A stretch of DNA of 5,757 nucleotides. Origin: Streptococcus oralis (GTDB lineage Bacteria > Bacillota > Bacilli > Lactobacillales > Streptococcaceae). The notes under the pieces were generated by a model. It searched no databases. It was given only the letters and a program-made list of their open reading frames with translations, and was not told the origin of the DNA. The stretch is from contig CALHBZ010000002.1 in the NCBI GenBank assembly GCA_937930605.1, positions 1 through 5,757 of the forward strand, written 5' to 3'. The position numbers and the translations under genes were made by a program. Within the stretch, counting starts at the first letter, position 1. Each line of letters starts with the position of its first letter. Of the stretch, positions 1 to 5,084 are shown piece after piece.

Positions 1-894
1 ACGGAAGTGGTCGATACGAACGATATCGTAGATTTTAAAGCTTTCACGCAAGCGTTCAATCCACCATTTGTATCCATCTTGGTCCATTGCTTCCCAGTCA
101 TAGATTGGGTTCCCCCAAAGTTGACCATCCGCAGAAAACTCATCTGGAGGACAACCTGCAATGTGAGTCGCTTTTCCGTTTTCTTCTGTTTTAAAGAGAT
201 GTGGATTTGCCCACATATCGCTTGAGTCTTCCGCTACATAGATTGGCATATCCCCGACGATTTCGATATGGTTTTCGTTAGCATATGCTTTCAATTTCAA
301 CCATTGTTGGAAGAAGAGGTATTGAGTCACACGATGGTAAACCAATTTGTCTGCCAATTTATCACGGTAGCTTTCAAGTGCTGAAGCTTTACGAGCACGA
401 GCATCTGCATCTGGCCATTCTGTCCATGCTAGATTGTCAAAATGCTCTTTAATCGCCATATATTCTGCGAAGAGTTCAAGCCATGATTGGTTGTCTTTAG
501 CAAACTTCTCAAAAGCTTTGACATCTCCCACTTTCAAGAAACGTTTGACCGCTTTCTCCAAAAGAGGACGACGTGCATAGTAAATCTTAGCATAGTCAAC
601 TTCCGCTGGATTGCTACCAAAGTCGACTCCTTCAAGATCACTAGCTTCGAGCAAGCCTTGTTCTACCAAGATATCAAGGTCGATAAAATGTGTGTTCCCA
701 GCAAAGGCTGAGAATGATTGGTATGGAGAATCTCCATAACTAGTTGTTCCTAGAGGAAGGATTTGCCAGTAACGTTGCTTGGTACGAACCAAGAAATCAA
801 CGAAATCATAGGCGCTTTGGCCAAATGATCCAATCCCGTGAGCTCCTGGAAGAGAAGAGATGTGCATCAACACACCACTCTGACGTTTTTTCAT
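1..894 (-). CDS. malQ: MalQ 4-alpha-glucanotransferase (amylomaltase), N-terminal 298 residues, cut by window edge
   Basis: Cytoplasmic GH77 enzyme that transfers alpha-1,4-glucan segments between maltodextrins, releasing glucose and making longer chains for phosphorylase. The gene (called malM in S. pneumoniae) reads leftward and is open for 298 codons to base 1. Family motifs are clear: LPGAHGIGSFG (15-25), the WQILPLG block (43-49) followed by YGDSPYQSFSAFAGN (53-67), GDMPIYVAEDSSD from residue 214, and RIDHFR (293-298). By comparison with characterised amylomaltases, Asp295 in RIDHFR is the catalytic nucleophile. The acid/base Glu and the third catalytic Asp would lie beyond the edge. The family is about 500 residues long, so roughly 40% is missing. 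The start at 892-894 is fixed by GAGGTG five bases upstream. It is divergent from malX and shares its control region; malP normally follows it. Identification is near certain. Confidence 0.96.
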   Translation of the reverse strand, partial: MKKRQSGVLMHISSLPGAHGIGSFGQSAYDFVDFLVRTKQRYWQILPLGTTSYGDSPYQSFSAFAGNTHFIDLDILVEQGLLEASDLEGVDFGSNPAEVDYAKIYYARRPLLEKAVKRFLKVGDVKAFEKFAKDNQSWLELFAEYMAIKEHFDNLAWTEWPDADARARKASALESYRDKLADKLVYHRVTQYLFFQQWLKLKAYANENHIEIVGDMPIYVAEDSSDMWANPHLFKTEENGKATHIAGCPPDEFSADGQLWGNPIYDWEAMDQDGYKWWIERLRESFKIYDIVRIDHFR

Positions 895-899
895 AATAG

Positions 900-905
900 C
901 ACCTC
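900..905 (-). promoter_or_regulatory. malQ ribosome binding site
   Basis: On the minus strand this reads GAGGTG, five bases before the ATG at 892-894. It fixes the malQ start, and no other in-frame start with a better site is seen upstream. Confidence 0.8.
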
Positions 906-941
906 ATGTATTTTTGTAATAAAACGTTGCGCAAATCAAGG

Positions 942-955
942 CGCAAACGTTTGCG
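942..955. promoter_or_regulatory. MalR-type operator at the start of the malQ transcript
   Basis: This is a perfect 14-bp palindrome, CGCAAACGTTTGCG, with the central CG typical of LacI/GalR-family operators. It lies 8 bases downstream of the malQ -10 hexamer, so it covers the expected transcription start and first bases. Bound repressor would block initiation or promoter escape. In S. pneumoniae the locus is controlled by the LacI-family repressor MalR, which binds operators of this kind in both the malM and malX promoters. The assignment to MalR is by analogy; the palindrome itself is seen directly. Confidence 0.85.
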
Positions 956-963
956 TCGGTTTA

Positions 964-992
964 AGTATAACGTATTTCAAAAACAAATGCAA
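964..992 (-). promoter_or_regulatory. malQ sigma-A promoter
   Basis: On the minus strand, -35 TTGCAT (992-987), a 17-nt spacer and -10 TATACT (969-964). The -10 is a good match and the -35 a weak one (3 of 6), as expected for a regulated promoter. Initiation is expected near 957, at the edge of the palindromic operator, giving a leader of about 60 nt. The -35 forms the end of a CcpA-type box. The layout matches the malX promoter element for element. Confidence 0.75.
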
Positions 993-1001
993 GCGGTTTT
1001 A
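987..1001 (+). promoter_or_regulatory. Candidate cre (CcpA) site over the malQ -35
   Basis: ATGCAAGCGGTTTTA matches the cre consensus WTGNAARCGNWWNCA at every fixed position except the penultimate C, which is T. It overlaps the whole -35 hexamer of the malQ promoter, so CcpA bound here would exclude RNA polymerase. Catabolite repression of this locus is known in pneumococcus. Because cre and LacI-type operators resemble each other, binding by MalR instead cannot be excluded. Confidence 0.6.
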
Positions 1002-1241
1002 GAAACTTTTTTTTGATTTCTTTTTCTTTGAATGAATCTTGGTTCCACTGTTATTTTATGAAACGAACACTTTTCTTATAAAGTTTTTCTAATTTAAGAT
1101 AGTTGAAATAAAAAACAGCCTCATTTTTGCTAAGAAATCAGCCTAATCAATGCAATCGTTTCCCTTGTACGTTTTCAAATCAAGAAAAAGAAAACCTTTC
1201 AGTTTCTTCCTATATAAAAGCATTGACAAATGTTTGAAACC
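1002..1241. other. AT-rich middle of the divergent control region, no gene seen
   Basis: This is the part of the 479-bp malQ-malX intergenic region that lies between the two promoters. Stop codons interrupt both strands and I see no start with a ribosome site. It carries T-runs (T8 at 1007-1014, T5 at 1021-1025) upstream of the malQ -35. There is a poor cre-like match at 1150-1164 (two mismatches) and an isolated TTGACA at 1223-1228 with no partner -10 at a workable distance. Nothing here has an assigned function. Confidence 0.6.
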
Positions 1242-1243
1242 TT

Positions 1244-1271
1244 AAAATTTTTTTAAATTTTTTTCTAAAAA
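1244..1271. promoter_or_regulatory. Phased A/T tracts upstream of the malX promoter
   Basis: Two T7 runs begin at 1248 and 1258, exactly ten bases apart, flanked by A4 (1244-1247), A3 (1255-1257) and A5 (1267-1271). The block ends four bases before the -35 hexamer. Tracts repeated at one helical turn usually bend DNA, and AT-rich DNA just upstream of -35 can act as an UP element. The phasing is seen; the function is inferred. Confidence 0.5.
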
Positions 1272-1280
1272 CGCTTGCAA
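1266..1280 (-). promoter_or_regulatory. Candidate cre (CcpA) site over the malX -35
   Basis: On the minus strand this is TTGCAAGCGTTTTTA, one mismatch from the cre consensus and at the same position (C to T) as the box at the malQ promoter. Seen in the direction of malX transcription, it ends exactly with the -35 hexamer, just as the malQ copy does. A second, weaker overlapping match (two mismatches) reads on the plus strand at 1275-1289. CcpA binding is inferred from the motif and from known catabolite control of the locus. Confidence 0.6.
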
Positions 1281-1303
1281 CCGTTTTCTATTTGTGCTAT
1301 ACT
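1275..1303 (+). promoter_or_regulatory. malX (malXCD) sigma-A promoter
   Basis: -35 TTGCAA (1275-1280), a 17-nt spacer and -10 TATACT (1298-1303), with an extended -10 TG at 1295-1296. Transcription should start near 1310, giving a leader of about 64 nt. The -35 lies within the cre-like box and the operator follows the -10 by about a dozen bases. It is the only convincing promoter for malX, malC and malD in the window. Confidence 0.85.
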
Positions 1304-1315
1304 AAGTTCGTAAAA

Positions 1316-1333
1316 GAAAACGTTTGCGTTTTC
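1316..1333. promoter_or_regulatory. MalR-type operator in the malX leader
   Basis: It shares the 11-base core AAACGTTTGCG (1318-1328) with the palindrome at the malQ promoter but lacks the CGC half to the left of it. Instead it sits in a different inverted repeat, GAAAACG (1316-1322) and CGTTTTC (1327-1333), separated by TTTG. It lies around +6 to +23 of the predicted transcript, so a bound repressor would act as a roadblock or block escape. MalR is the expected ligand by analogy with pneumococcus. Confidence 0.75.
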
Positions 1334-1373
1334 TCATTAAATTATTTTTGTTATTCTTTAGGAGGAATACACT

Positions 1374-2642
1374 ATGTCATCTAAATTCATGAAGAGCGCT
1401 GCTGTGCTCGGAACTGCTACTCTTGCTAGCTTGCTCTTGGTAGCTTGTGGAAGCAAAACTGCTGACAAAGCTGCTGATACTGGTTCATCTGAAGCAAAAG
1501 AAATCACTTTCTACGTCGAAGATCAATACAAAGCCTTTGCTGAATCAGCTGCAAAAGCTTACGAAAAAGAATCTGGCGTAAAAGTTACCATCAAAACAGG
1601 AGACCAAATGGGTGGGCTTGATAACCTTTCACTAGATAACCAATCTGGTAAAGCCCCTGATGTTATGATGGCACCATACGACCGCGTAGGTAGCCTTGGT
1701 ACTGATGGACAACTTTCAGAAGTTACATTGAACGACGGAGCAAAAACTGACGACACAACTAAATCTCTTGTAACTGTTGGTGGCAAAGTCTATGGTGCTC
1801 CAGCTGTTATCGAGTCTCTTGTTATGTACTACAACAAAGACTTGATCAAAGAAGCTCCAAAAACTTTTGCTGAATTAGAAGAGCTTGCAAAAGACAGCAA
1901 ATACGCTTTCGCTGGAGAAGACGGAAAAACTACTGCATTCCTAGCCGACTGGACAAACTTCTACTACGCATACGGACTCCTTGCTGGTAACGGTGGTTAT
2001 GTATTCGGTCAAAATGGTAAAGATCCTAAAGATATCGGTCTTGCAAACGACGGAGCAATCAAAGGTATCGAATACGCTAAATCTTGGTACGAAAAATGGC
2101 CTAAAGGTATGCAAGATACTGAAGGTGCTGGTAACTTGATCCAAACTCAATTCCAAGAAGGCAAAACAGCTGCTATCATCGATGGTCCTTGGAAAGCTCA
2201 ATCCTTTAAAGATGCTAAAGTAAACTACGGTGTTGCGACTATCCCAACTCTTCCAAACGGTAAAAACTACGAAGCCTTTGGTGGTGGTAAAGCTTGGATC
2301 ATCCCATCAAGCACTAAGAACCTTGAAGGAGCTCAAAAATTTGTAGACTTCCTAGTTTCAACTGAACAACAAAAAGCATTCTACGATGCAACGAACGAAA
2401 TCCCAGCTAACACTGAAGCTCGTACTTATGCAGAAGGTAAAAACGATGAGTTGACAACAGCTGTTATCAAACAGTTCAAGAACGCTCAACCAATGCCAAA
2501 TATCTCACAAATGTCAACAGTTTGGGATCCAGCGAAAACTATGCTCTTTGATGCTGTAAGTGGCAAGAAAGATGCAAAAACAGCTGCTAACGATGCTGTA
2601 ACATTGATCAAGGAAACAATCCAACAAAAATTTGGTAACTAA
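1374..2642 (+). CDS. malX: MalX maltodextrin-binding lipoprotein (ABC transporter)
   Basis: Surface lipoprotein that binds maltose and longer maltodextrins and delivers them to MalC/MalD. The 422-residue product starts with a lipoprotein signal: Lys4 and Lys7, a hydrophobic stretch (9-23) and the lipobox LVAC, with Cys25 as the lipid-modified residue of the mature protein. The rest is a family-1 extracellular solute-binding fold, with PDVMMAPYDRVGSL (95-108), YGAPAVIESLVMYYNKDL (140-157) and AAIIDGPWKA (266-275). Trp193, Trp273, Trp308 and Trp384 are candidate sugar-stacking residues, as is usual in maltose-binding proteins, but I cannot assign contacts from sequence alone. AGGAGG (1360-1365), eight bases upstream, selects this start over the internal Met6. 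Length and sequence agree with my memory of pneumococcal MalX (about 423 residues), with most differences in the early mature region (about 43-80). First gene of malXCD. Confidence 0.96.
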   Translation: MSSKFMKSAAVLGTATLASLLLVACGSKTADKAADTGSSEAKEITFYVEDQYKAFAESAAKAYEKESGVKVTIKTGDQMGGLDNLSLDNQSGKAPDVMMAPYDRVGSLGTDGQLSEVTLNDGAKTDDTTKSLVTVGGKVYGAPAVIESLVMYYNKDLIKEAPKTFAELEELAKDSKYAFAGEDGKTTAFLADWTNFYYAYGLLAGNGGYVFGQNGKDPKDIGLANDGAIKGIEYAKSWYEKWPKGMQDTEGAGNLIQTQFQEGKTAAIIDGPWKAQSFKDAKVNYGVATIPTLPNGKNYEAFGGGKAWIIPSSTKNLEGAQKFVDFLVSTEQQKAFYDATNEIPANTEARTYAEGKNDELTTAVIKQFKNAQPMPNISQMSTVWDPAKTMLFDAVSGKKDAKTAANDAVTLIKETIQQKFGN

Positions 2643-2650
2643 TTGATTTG

Positions 2651-2684
2651 TTCAAGGGGGGTGGAAGTAAAATCCCCCTTTGAA
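2651..2684 (+). other. G/C hairpin between malX and malC without a T-tract
   Basis: AAGGGGG (2654-2660) pairs with CCCCCTT (2674-2680) around a 13-nt loop. TTC (2651-2653) and GAA (2682-2684) extend the stem past a single bulged T. It begins 9 bases after the malX stop. No run of T follows (the next bases are TGTATAGATA), so it is a poor intrinsic terminator. A stem here fits an mRNA 3'-end stabiliser or partial terminator that would keep malX message more abundant than malCD. That role is inferred. Confidence 0.6.
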
Positions 2685-2689
2685 TGTAT

Positions 2690-2720
2690 AGATACGCTTC
2701 TTATTCAGATACACGTATCT
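2690..2720 (+). repeat. Second inverted repeat in the malX-malC gap
   Basis: AGATACG (2690-2696) can pair with CGTATCT (2714-2720) around a 17-nt loop. A second copy, AGATAC at 2707-2712, is an alternative partner for GTATCT (2715-2720), only two bases away. It lies upstream of the malC ribosome site and does not cover it. No known element is recognised. Confidence 0.35.
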
Positions 2721-2757
2721 TGCGGTTGAATCCGAGTTTTATCTCACATCCTATGAA

Positions 2758-2762
2758 AGGAG
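2758..2762 (+). promoter_or_regulatory. malC ribosome binding site
   Basis: AGGAG, five bases before the ATG at 2768, decides the malC start. The reading frame stays open 28 codons further upstream to an ATG at 2684, but that start has no ribosome site and lies on the arm of the hairpin. Confidence 0.85.
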
Positions 2763-2767
2763 TAATC

Positions 2768-4060
2768 ATGGAAAAACAACAGCCTCGCAAAGCAGCCTTG
2801 CTGTCAATCATTCCTGGTTTAGGACAAATCTATAATAAACAAAAAGCTAAAGGATTGATTTTCCTTGGTGTTACCGTTTTATTTGTTCTGTATTTTCTAA
2901 CACTTGCAACCCCTGAATTGAGCAATTTGATCACACTTGGTGACAAACCTGGTCGTGATAATTCACTTTTCATGCTGATTCGTGGTGCCTTCCACTCTAT
3001 CTTTGTTGTCGTCTACCTGCTCTTTTATATCTTTAATATCAAAGACGCACATACGACTGCTAAACGTATCAACAACGGTATTCCTGTAGCTCGTACCTTC
3101 AAGGATATGATTAAAGGTATTTATGAGAATGGATTCCCATATCTTTTGATCATCCCATCGTATGTAGCAATGACATTTGCGATTATCTTCCCAGTTATCG
3201 TAACCTTGATGATTGCCTTTACCAACTACGACTTCCAACACTTGCCACCAAACAAATTGTTGGACTGGGTTGGTTTGACGAACTTCACAAATATCTGGAG
3301 CTTAAGTACCTTCCGTTCAGCCTTTGGTTCCGTTCTTTCTTGGACCATTATCTGGGCCTTGTCTGCTTCTACTTTGCAGATTGTGATTGGTATCTTCACA
3401 GCTATCATTGCTAACCAACCATTTATCAAAGGAAAACGTATCTTTGGTGTTATTTTCCTTCTTCCTTGGGCTGTTCCAGCCTTCATCACTATCTTGACAT
3501 TCTCAAACATGTTTAATGATAGTGTTGGTGCTATCAACACCCAAGTCTTGCCTCTTTTGTCTAAGGTTCTTCCTTTCCTAGATGGAGCTCTTATCCCTTG
3601 GAAAACAGATCCGACTTGGACGAAGATTGCCTTGATTATGATGCAAGGTTGGCTAGGTTTCCCATACATCTACGTTTTGACCTTGGGTATCTTGCAGTCT
3701 ATTCCTAACGACCTCTACGAAGCGGCTTACATCGATGGTGCTAATGCTTGGCAAAAATTCCGCAACATTACTTTCCCTATGATTTTGGCTGTTGCGGCAC
3801 CAACATTGATCAGCCAATACACCTTTAACTTTAACAACTTCTCTATCATGTACCTCTTCAACGGCGGAGGTCCTGGTAGCGTTGGTGGTGGAGCCGGTTC
3901 AACTGATATCTTGATTTCATGGATTTACCGTTTGACAACAGGTACAGCACCACAATACTCTATGGCGGCAGCTGTTACCTTGATTATCTCTATCATTGTC
4001 ATCTCTATCTCTATGATCGCATTCAAGAAACTACACGCATTTGATATGGAGGACGTCTAA
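2768..4060 (+). CDS. malC: MalC maltodextrin ABC transporter permease (MalF-type)
   Basis: Integral membrane subunit that forms the translocation channel with MalD. The product has 430 residues with about eight predicted membrane segments (roughly 28-48, 68-90, 123-150, 188-214, 224-247, 285-308, 336-355 and 395-418), as in MalF-type permeases. The N-terminus carries a GLGQIY motif (17-22) ahead of the first segment, common in Gram-positive MalF homologues. The ATPase-contacting EAA loop is clear: Glu318-Ala-Ala, Gly324 and Pro337 within [16 protein letters not shown] glycine-rich turn (366-377, [12 protein letters not shown]) precedes the last segments and expands the usual GGGP motif. AGGAG at 2758-2762 sets the start. 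It follows malX by 125 nt, is one base from malD, and is presumably transcribed from the malX promoter. No ATPase gene is adjacent; MsmK is the likely energiser from knowledge of related streptococci. Confidence 0.95.
   Translation: MEKQQPRKAALLSIIPGLGQIYNKQKAKGLIFLGVTVLFVLYFLTLATPELSNLITLGDKPGRDNSLFMLIRGAFHSIFVVVYLLFYIFNIKDAHTTAKRINNGIPVARTFKDMIKGIYENGFPYLLIIPSYVAMTFAIIFPVIVTLMIAFTNYDFQHLPPNKLLDWVGLTNFTNIWSLSTFRSAFGSVLSWTIIWALSASTLQIVIGIFTAIIANQPFIKGKRIFGVIFLLPWAVPAFITILTFSNMFNDSVGAINTQVLPLLSKVLPFLDGALIPWKTDPTWTKIALIMMQGWLGFPYIYVLTLGILQSIPNDLYEAAYIDGANAWQKFRNITFPMILAVAAPTLISQYTFNFNNFSIMYLFNGGGPGSVGGGAGSTDILISWIYRLTTGTAPQYSMAAAVTLIISIIVISISMIAFKKLHAFDMEDV
4048..4052 (+). promoter_or_regulatory. 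malD ribosome binding site inside the malC end
   Basis: GGAGG lies within the last codons of malC, nine bases before the malD ATG at 4062. It rules out the upstream in-frame TTG at 4041, which has no such site. It also implies that malC and malD are translated together from one message. Confidence 0.85.
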
Positions 4061-4061
4061 G

Positions 4062-4904
4062 ATGAATAACTCAATCAAACTCAAACGTAGACTGACTCAA
4101 ACCCTCACTTACCTCTACTTGATTGGCCTATCAATTGTCATTATCTATCCACTTTTGATTACCATTATGTCAGCCTTCAAGACTGGTAACGTCGTAGCCT
4201 TTAAACTAGATGGTAATGTCGACTTTAGTTTTGATAACTTTAAAGGGCTCTTCACCGAAACCTTGTATGGTACTTGGTACCTTAATACTTTGATTATTGC
4301 CTTTATTACAATGGCTGTACAAACTAGTATCATTGTACTTGCAGGTTACGCTTACAGTCGTTACAACTTCTTGGCACGTAAACAAAGCTTGGTCTTCTTC
4401 TTGATTATTCAAATGGTGCCAACTATGGCCGCCTTGACAGCCTTCTTCGTTATGGCCCTTATGTTGAATGCCCTTAACCATAGCTGGTTCCTCATCTTCC
4501 TCTACGTCGGTGGAGGTATCCCGATGAATGCTTGGCTCATGAAAGGCTACTTCGATACCGTACCAATGTCTCTAGACGAATCTGCAAAACTAGATGGTGC
4601 AGGACACTTCCGTCGCTTCTGGCAAATTGTTCTCCCTCTTGTTCGCCCAATGGTGGCTGTACAAGCCCTCTGGGCCTTCATGGGACCTTTCGGGGACTAT
4701 ATCCTCTCTAGTTTTTTGCTTCGTGAGAAAGAATACTTTACTGTTGCCGTCGGTCTCCAAACCTTCGTTAACAACGTGAAAAACATGAAGATTGCCTACT
4801 TCTCAGCAGGTGCTATCCTCATCGCCCTTCCAATCTGTATTCTCTTCTTCTTCCTACAAAAGAACTTTGTTTCAGGACTTACAAGTGGTGGCGACAAGGG
4901 ATAA
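4062..4904 (+). CDS. malD: MalD maltodextrin ABC transporter permease (MalG-type)
   Basis: Second channel subunit, partner of MalC. The 280-residue product has six predicted membrane segments (roughly 14-38, 74-98, 109-134, 141-158, 196-216 and 247-267), the MalG pattern. The EAA loop that docks on the ATPase reads Glu173-Ser-Ala with Gly179 and Leu191-Pro192; the Ser replacing the first Ala is a mild variation. The start follows the malC stop by one base and uses GGAGG at 4048-4052, so translational coupling is likely. The C-terminus, SGGDKG, is encoded by bases that also form the 5' arm of the transcription terminator. Length agrees with my memory of pneumococcal MalD (280 residues). Last gene of the malXCD transcript. 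Confidence 0.95.
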   Translation: MNNSIKLKRRLTQTLTYLYLIGLSIVIIYPLLITIMSAFKTGNVVAFKLDGNVDFSFDNFKGLFTETLYGTWYLNTLIIAFITMAVQTSIIVLAGYAYSRYNFLARKQSLVFFLIIQMVPTMAALTAFFVMALMLNALNHSWFLIFLYVGGGIPMNAWLMKGYFDTVPMSLDESAKLDGAGHFRRFWQIVLPLVRPMVAVQALWAFMGPFGDYILSSFLLREKEYFTVAVGLQTFVNNVKNMKIAYFSAGAILIALPICILFFFLQKNFVSGLTSGGDKG

Positions 4905-4925
4905 TCTATCCCCGCCACCCTTTTT
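4887..4925 (+). terminator. Intrinsic terminator of malXCD, overlapping the malD stop codon
   Basis: GGTGGCG (4887-4893) pairs with CGCCACC (4913-4919), and the inner GGGATA (4898-4903) pairs with TATCCC (4907-4912) around a 3-nt ATC loop. That makes 13 pairs with one 4-nt bulge (ACAA) on the 5' side. One C and then TTTTT (4921-4925) follow, with another T6 at 4928-4933. The malD TAA (4902-4904) sits at the top of the hairpin. This is a textbook rho-independent terminator. Confidence 0.93.
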
Positions 4926-5019
4926 CATTTTTTATCTTGCTTGTAAAGTTGAAAGATTAGACACAAGACCACAAATAGTAGCAAGATTCGCTTTTAAATA
5001 AGCAATTTATCTACTAGAC

Positions 5020-5048
5020 TTGAAATAAAGTACATTTCTCTATATAAT
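5020..5048 (+). promoter_or_regulatory. malA promoter, near-consensus sigma-A
   Basis: -35 TTGAAA (5020-5025), a 17-nt spacer and a perfect -10 TATAAT (5043-5048). Initiation is expected near 5055, about 30 nt before malA. No AAACGTTTGCG operator or good cre box is seen around it, so malA (and malR, if it follows) probably has basal expression independent of the malXCD promoter. Confidence 0.82.
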
Positions 5049-5084
5049 ATTACTCATATAGAAAACACTTTTAGAAAGATGCCT

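Noticed and set aside
7..711. Plus-strand reading frames of 72 and 74 codons inside malQ
   Set aside because: They are antisense to strongly conserved amylomaltase sequence and have no ribosome sites.
1150..1164. Third cre-like site in the middle of the control region
   Set aside because: It has two mismatches, including the conserved purine, and lies far from either promoter.
1223..1258. Perfect TTGACA at 1223-1228 as a second malX promoter
   Set aside because: The AT-rich hexamers downstream are about 14 or 24 nt away; none sits at 16-18 nt with a good -10.
2684..2767. In-frame 28-codon extension of malC from the ATG at 2684
   Set aside because: It has no ribosome site, starts on the arm of a hairpin, and its residues look unlike a MalF N-terminus. 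AGGAG before 2768 and the 430-residue length support the shorter form.
3226..3669. 147-codon minus-strand reading frame inside malC
   Set aside because: It has no ribosome site or recognisable protein features; it is the antisense of a conserved permease region.
4041..4061. Upstream TTG start for malD overlapping malC
   Set aside because: No ribosome site precedes it, whereas GGAGG is well placed for the ATG at 4062.
4792..5001. 69-codon plus-strand frame running from the malD end through the terminator
   Set aside because: It is out of frame with malD, has no ribosome site and crosses a strong terminator hairpin.
5079..5084. ATG at 5079 as malA start
   Set aside because: The only ribosome-site-like bases (AGAAAG) abut it directly, while they are six bases from the ATG at 5085.
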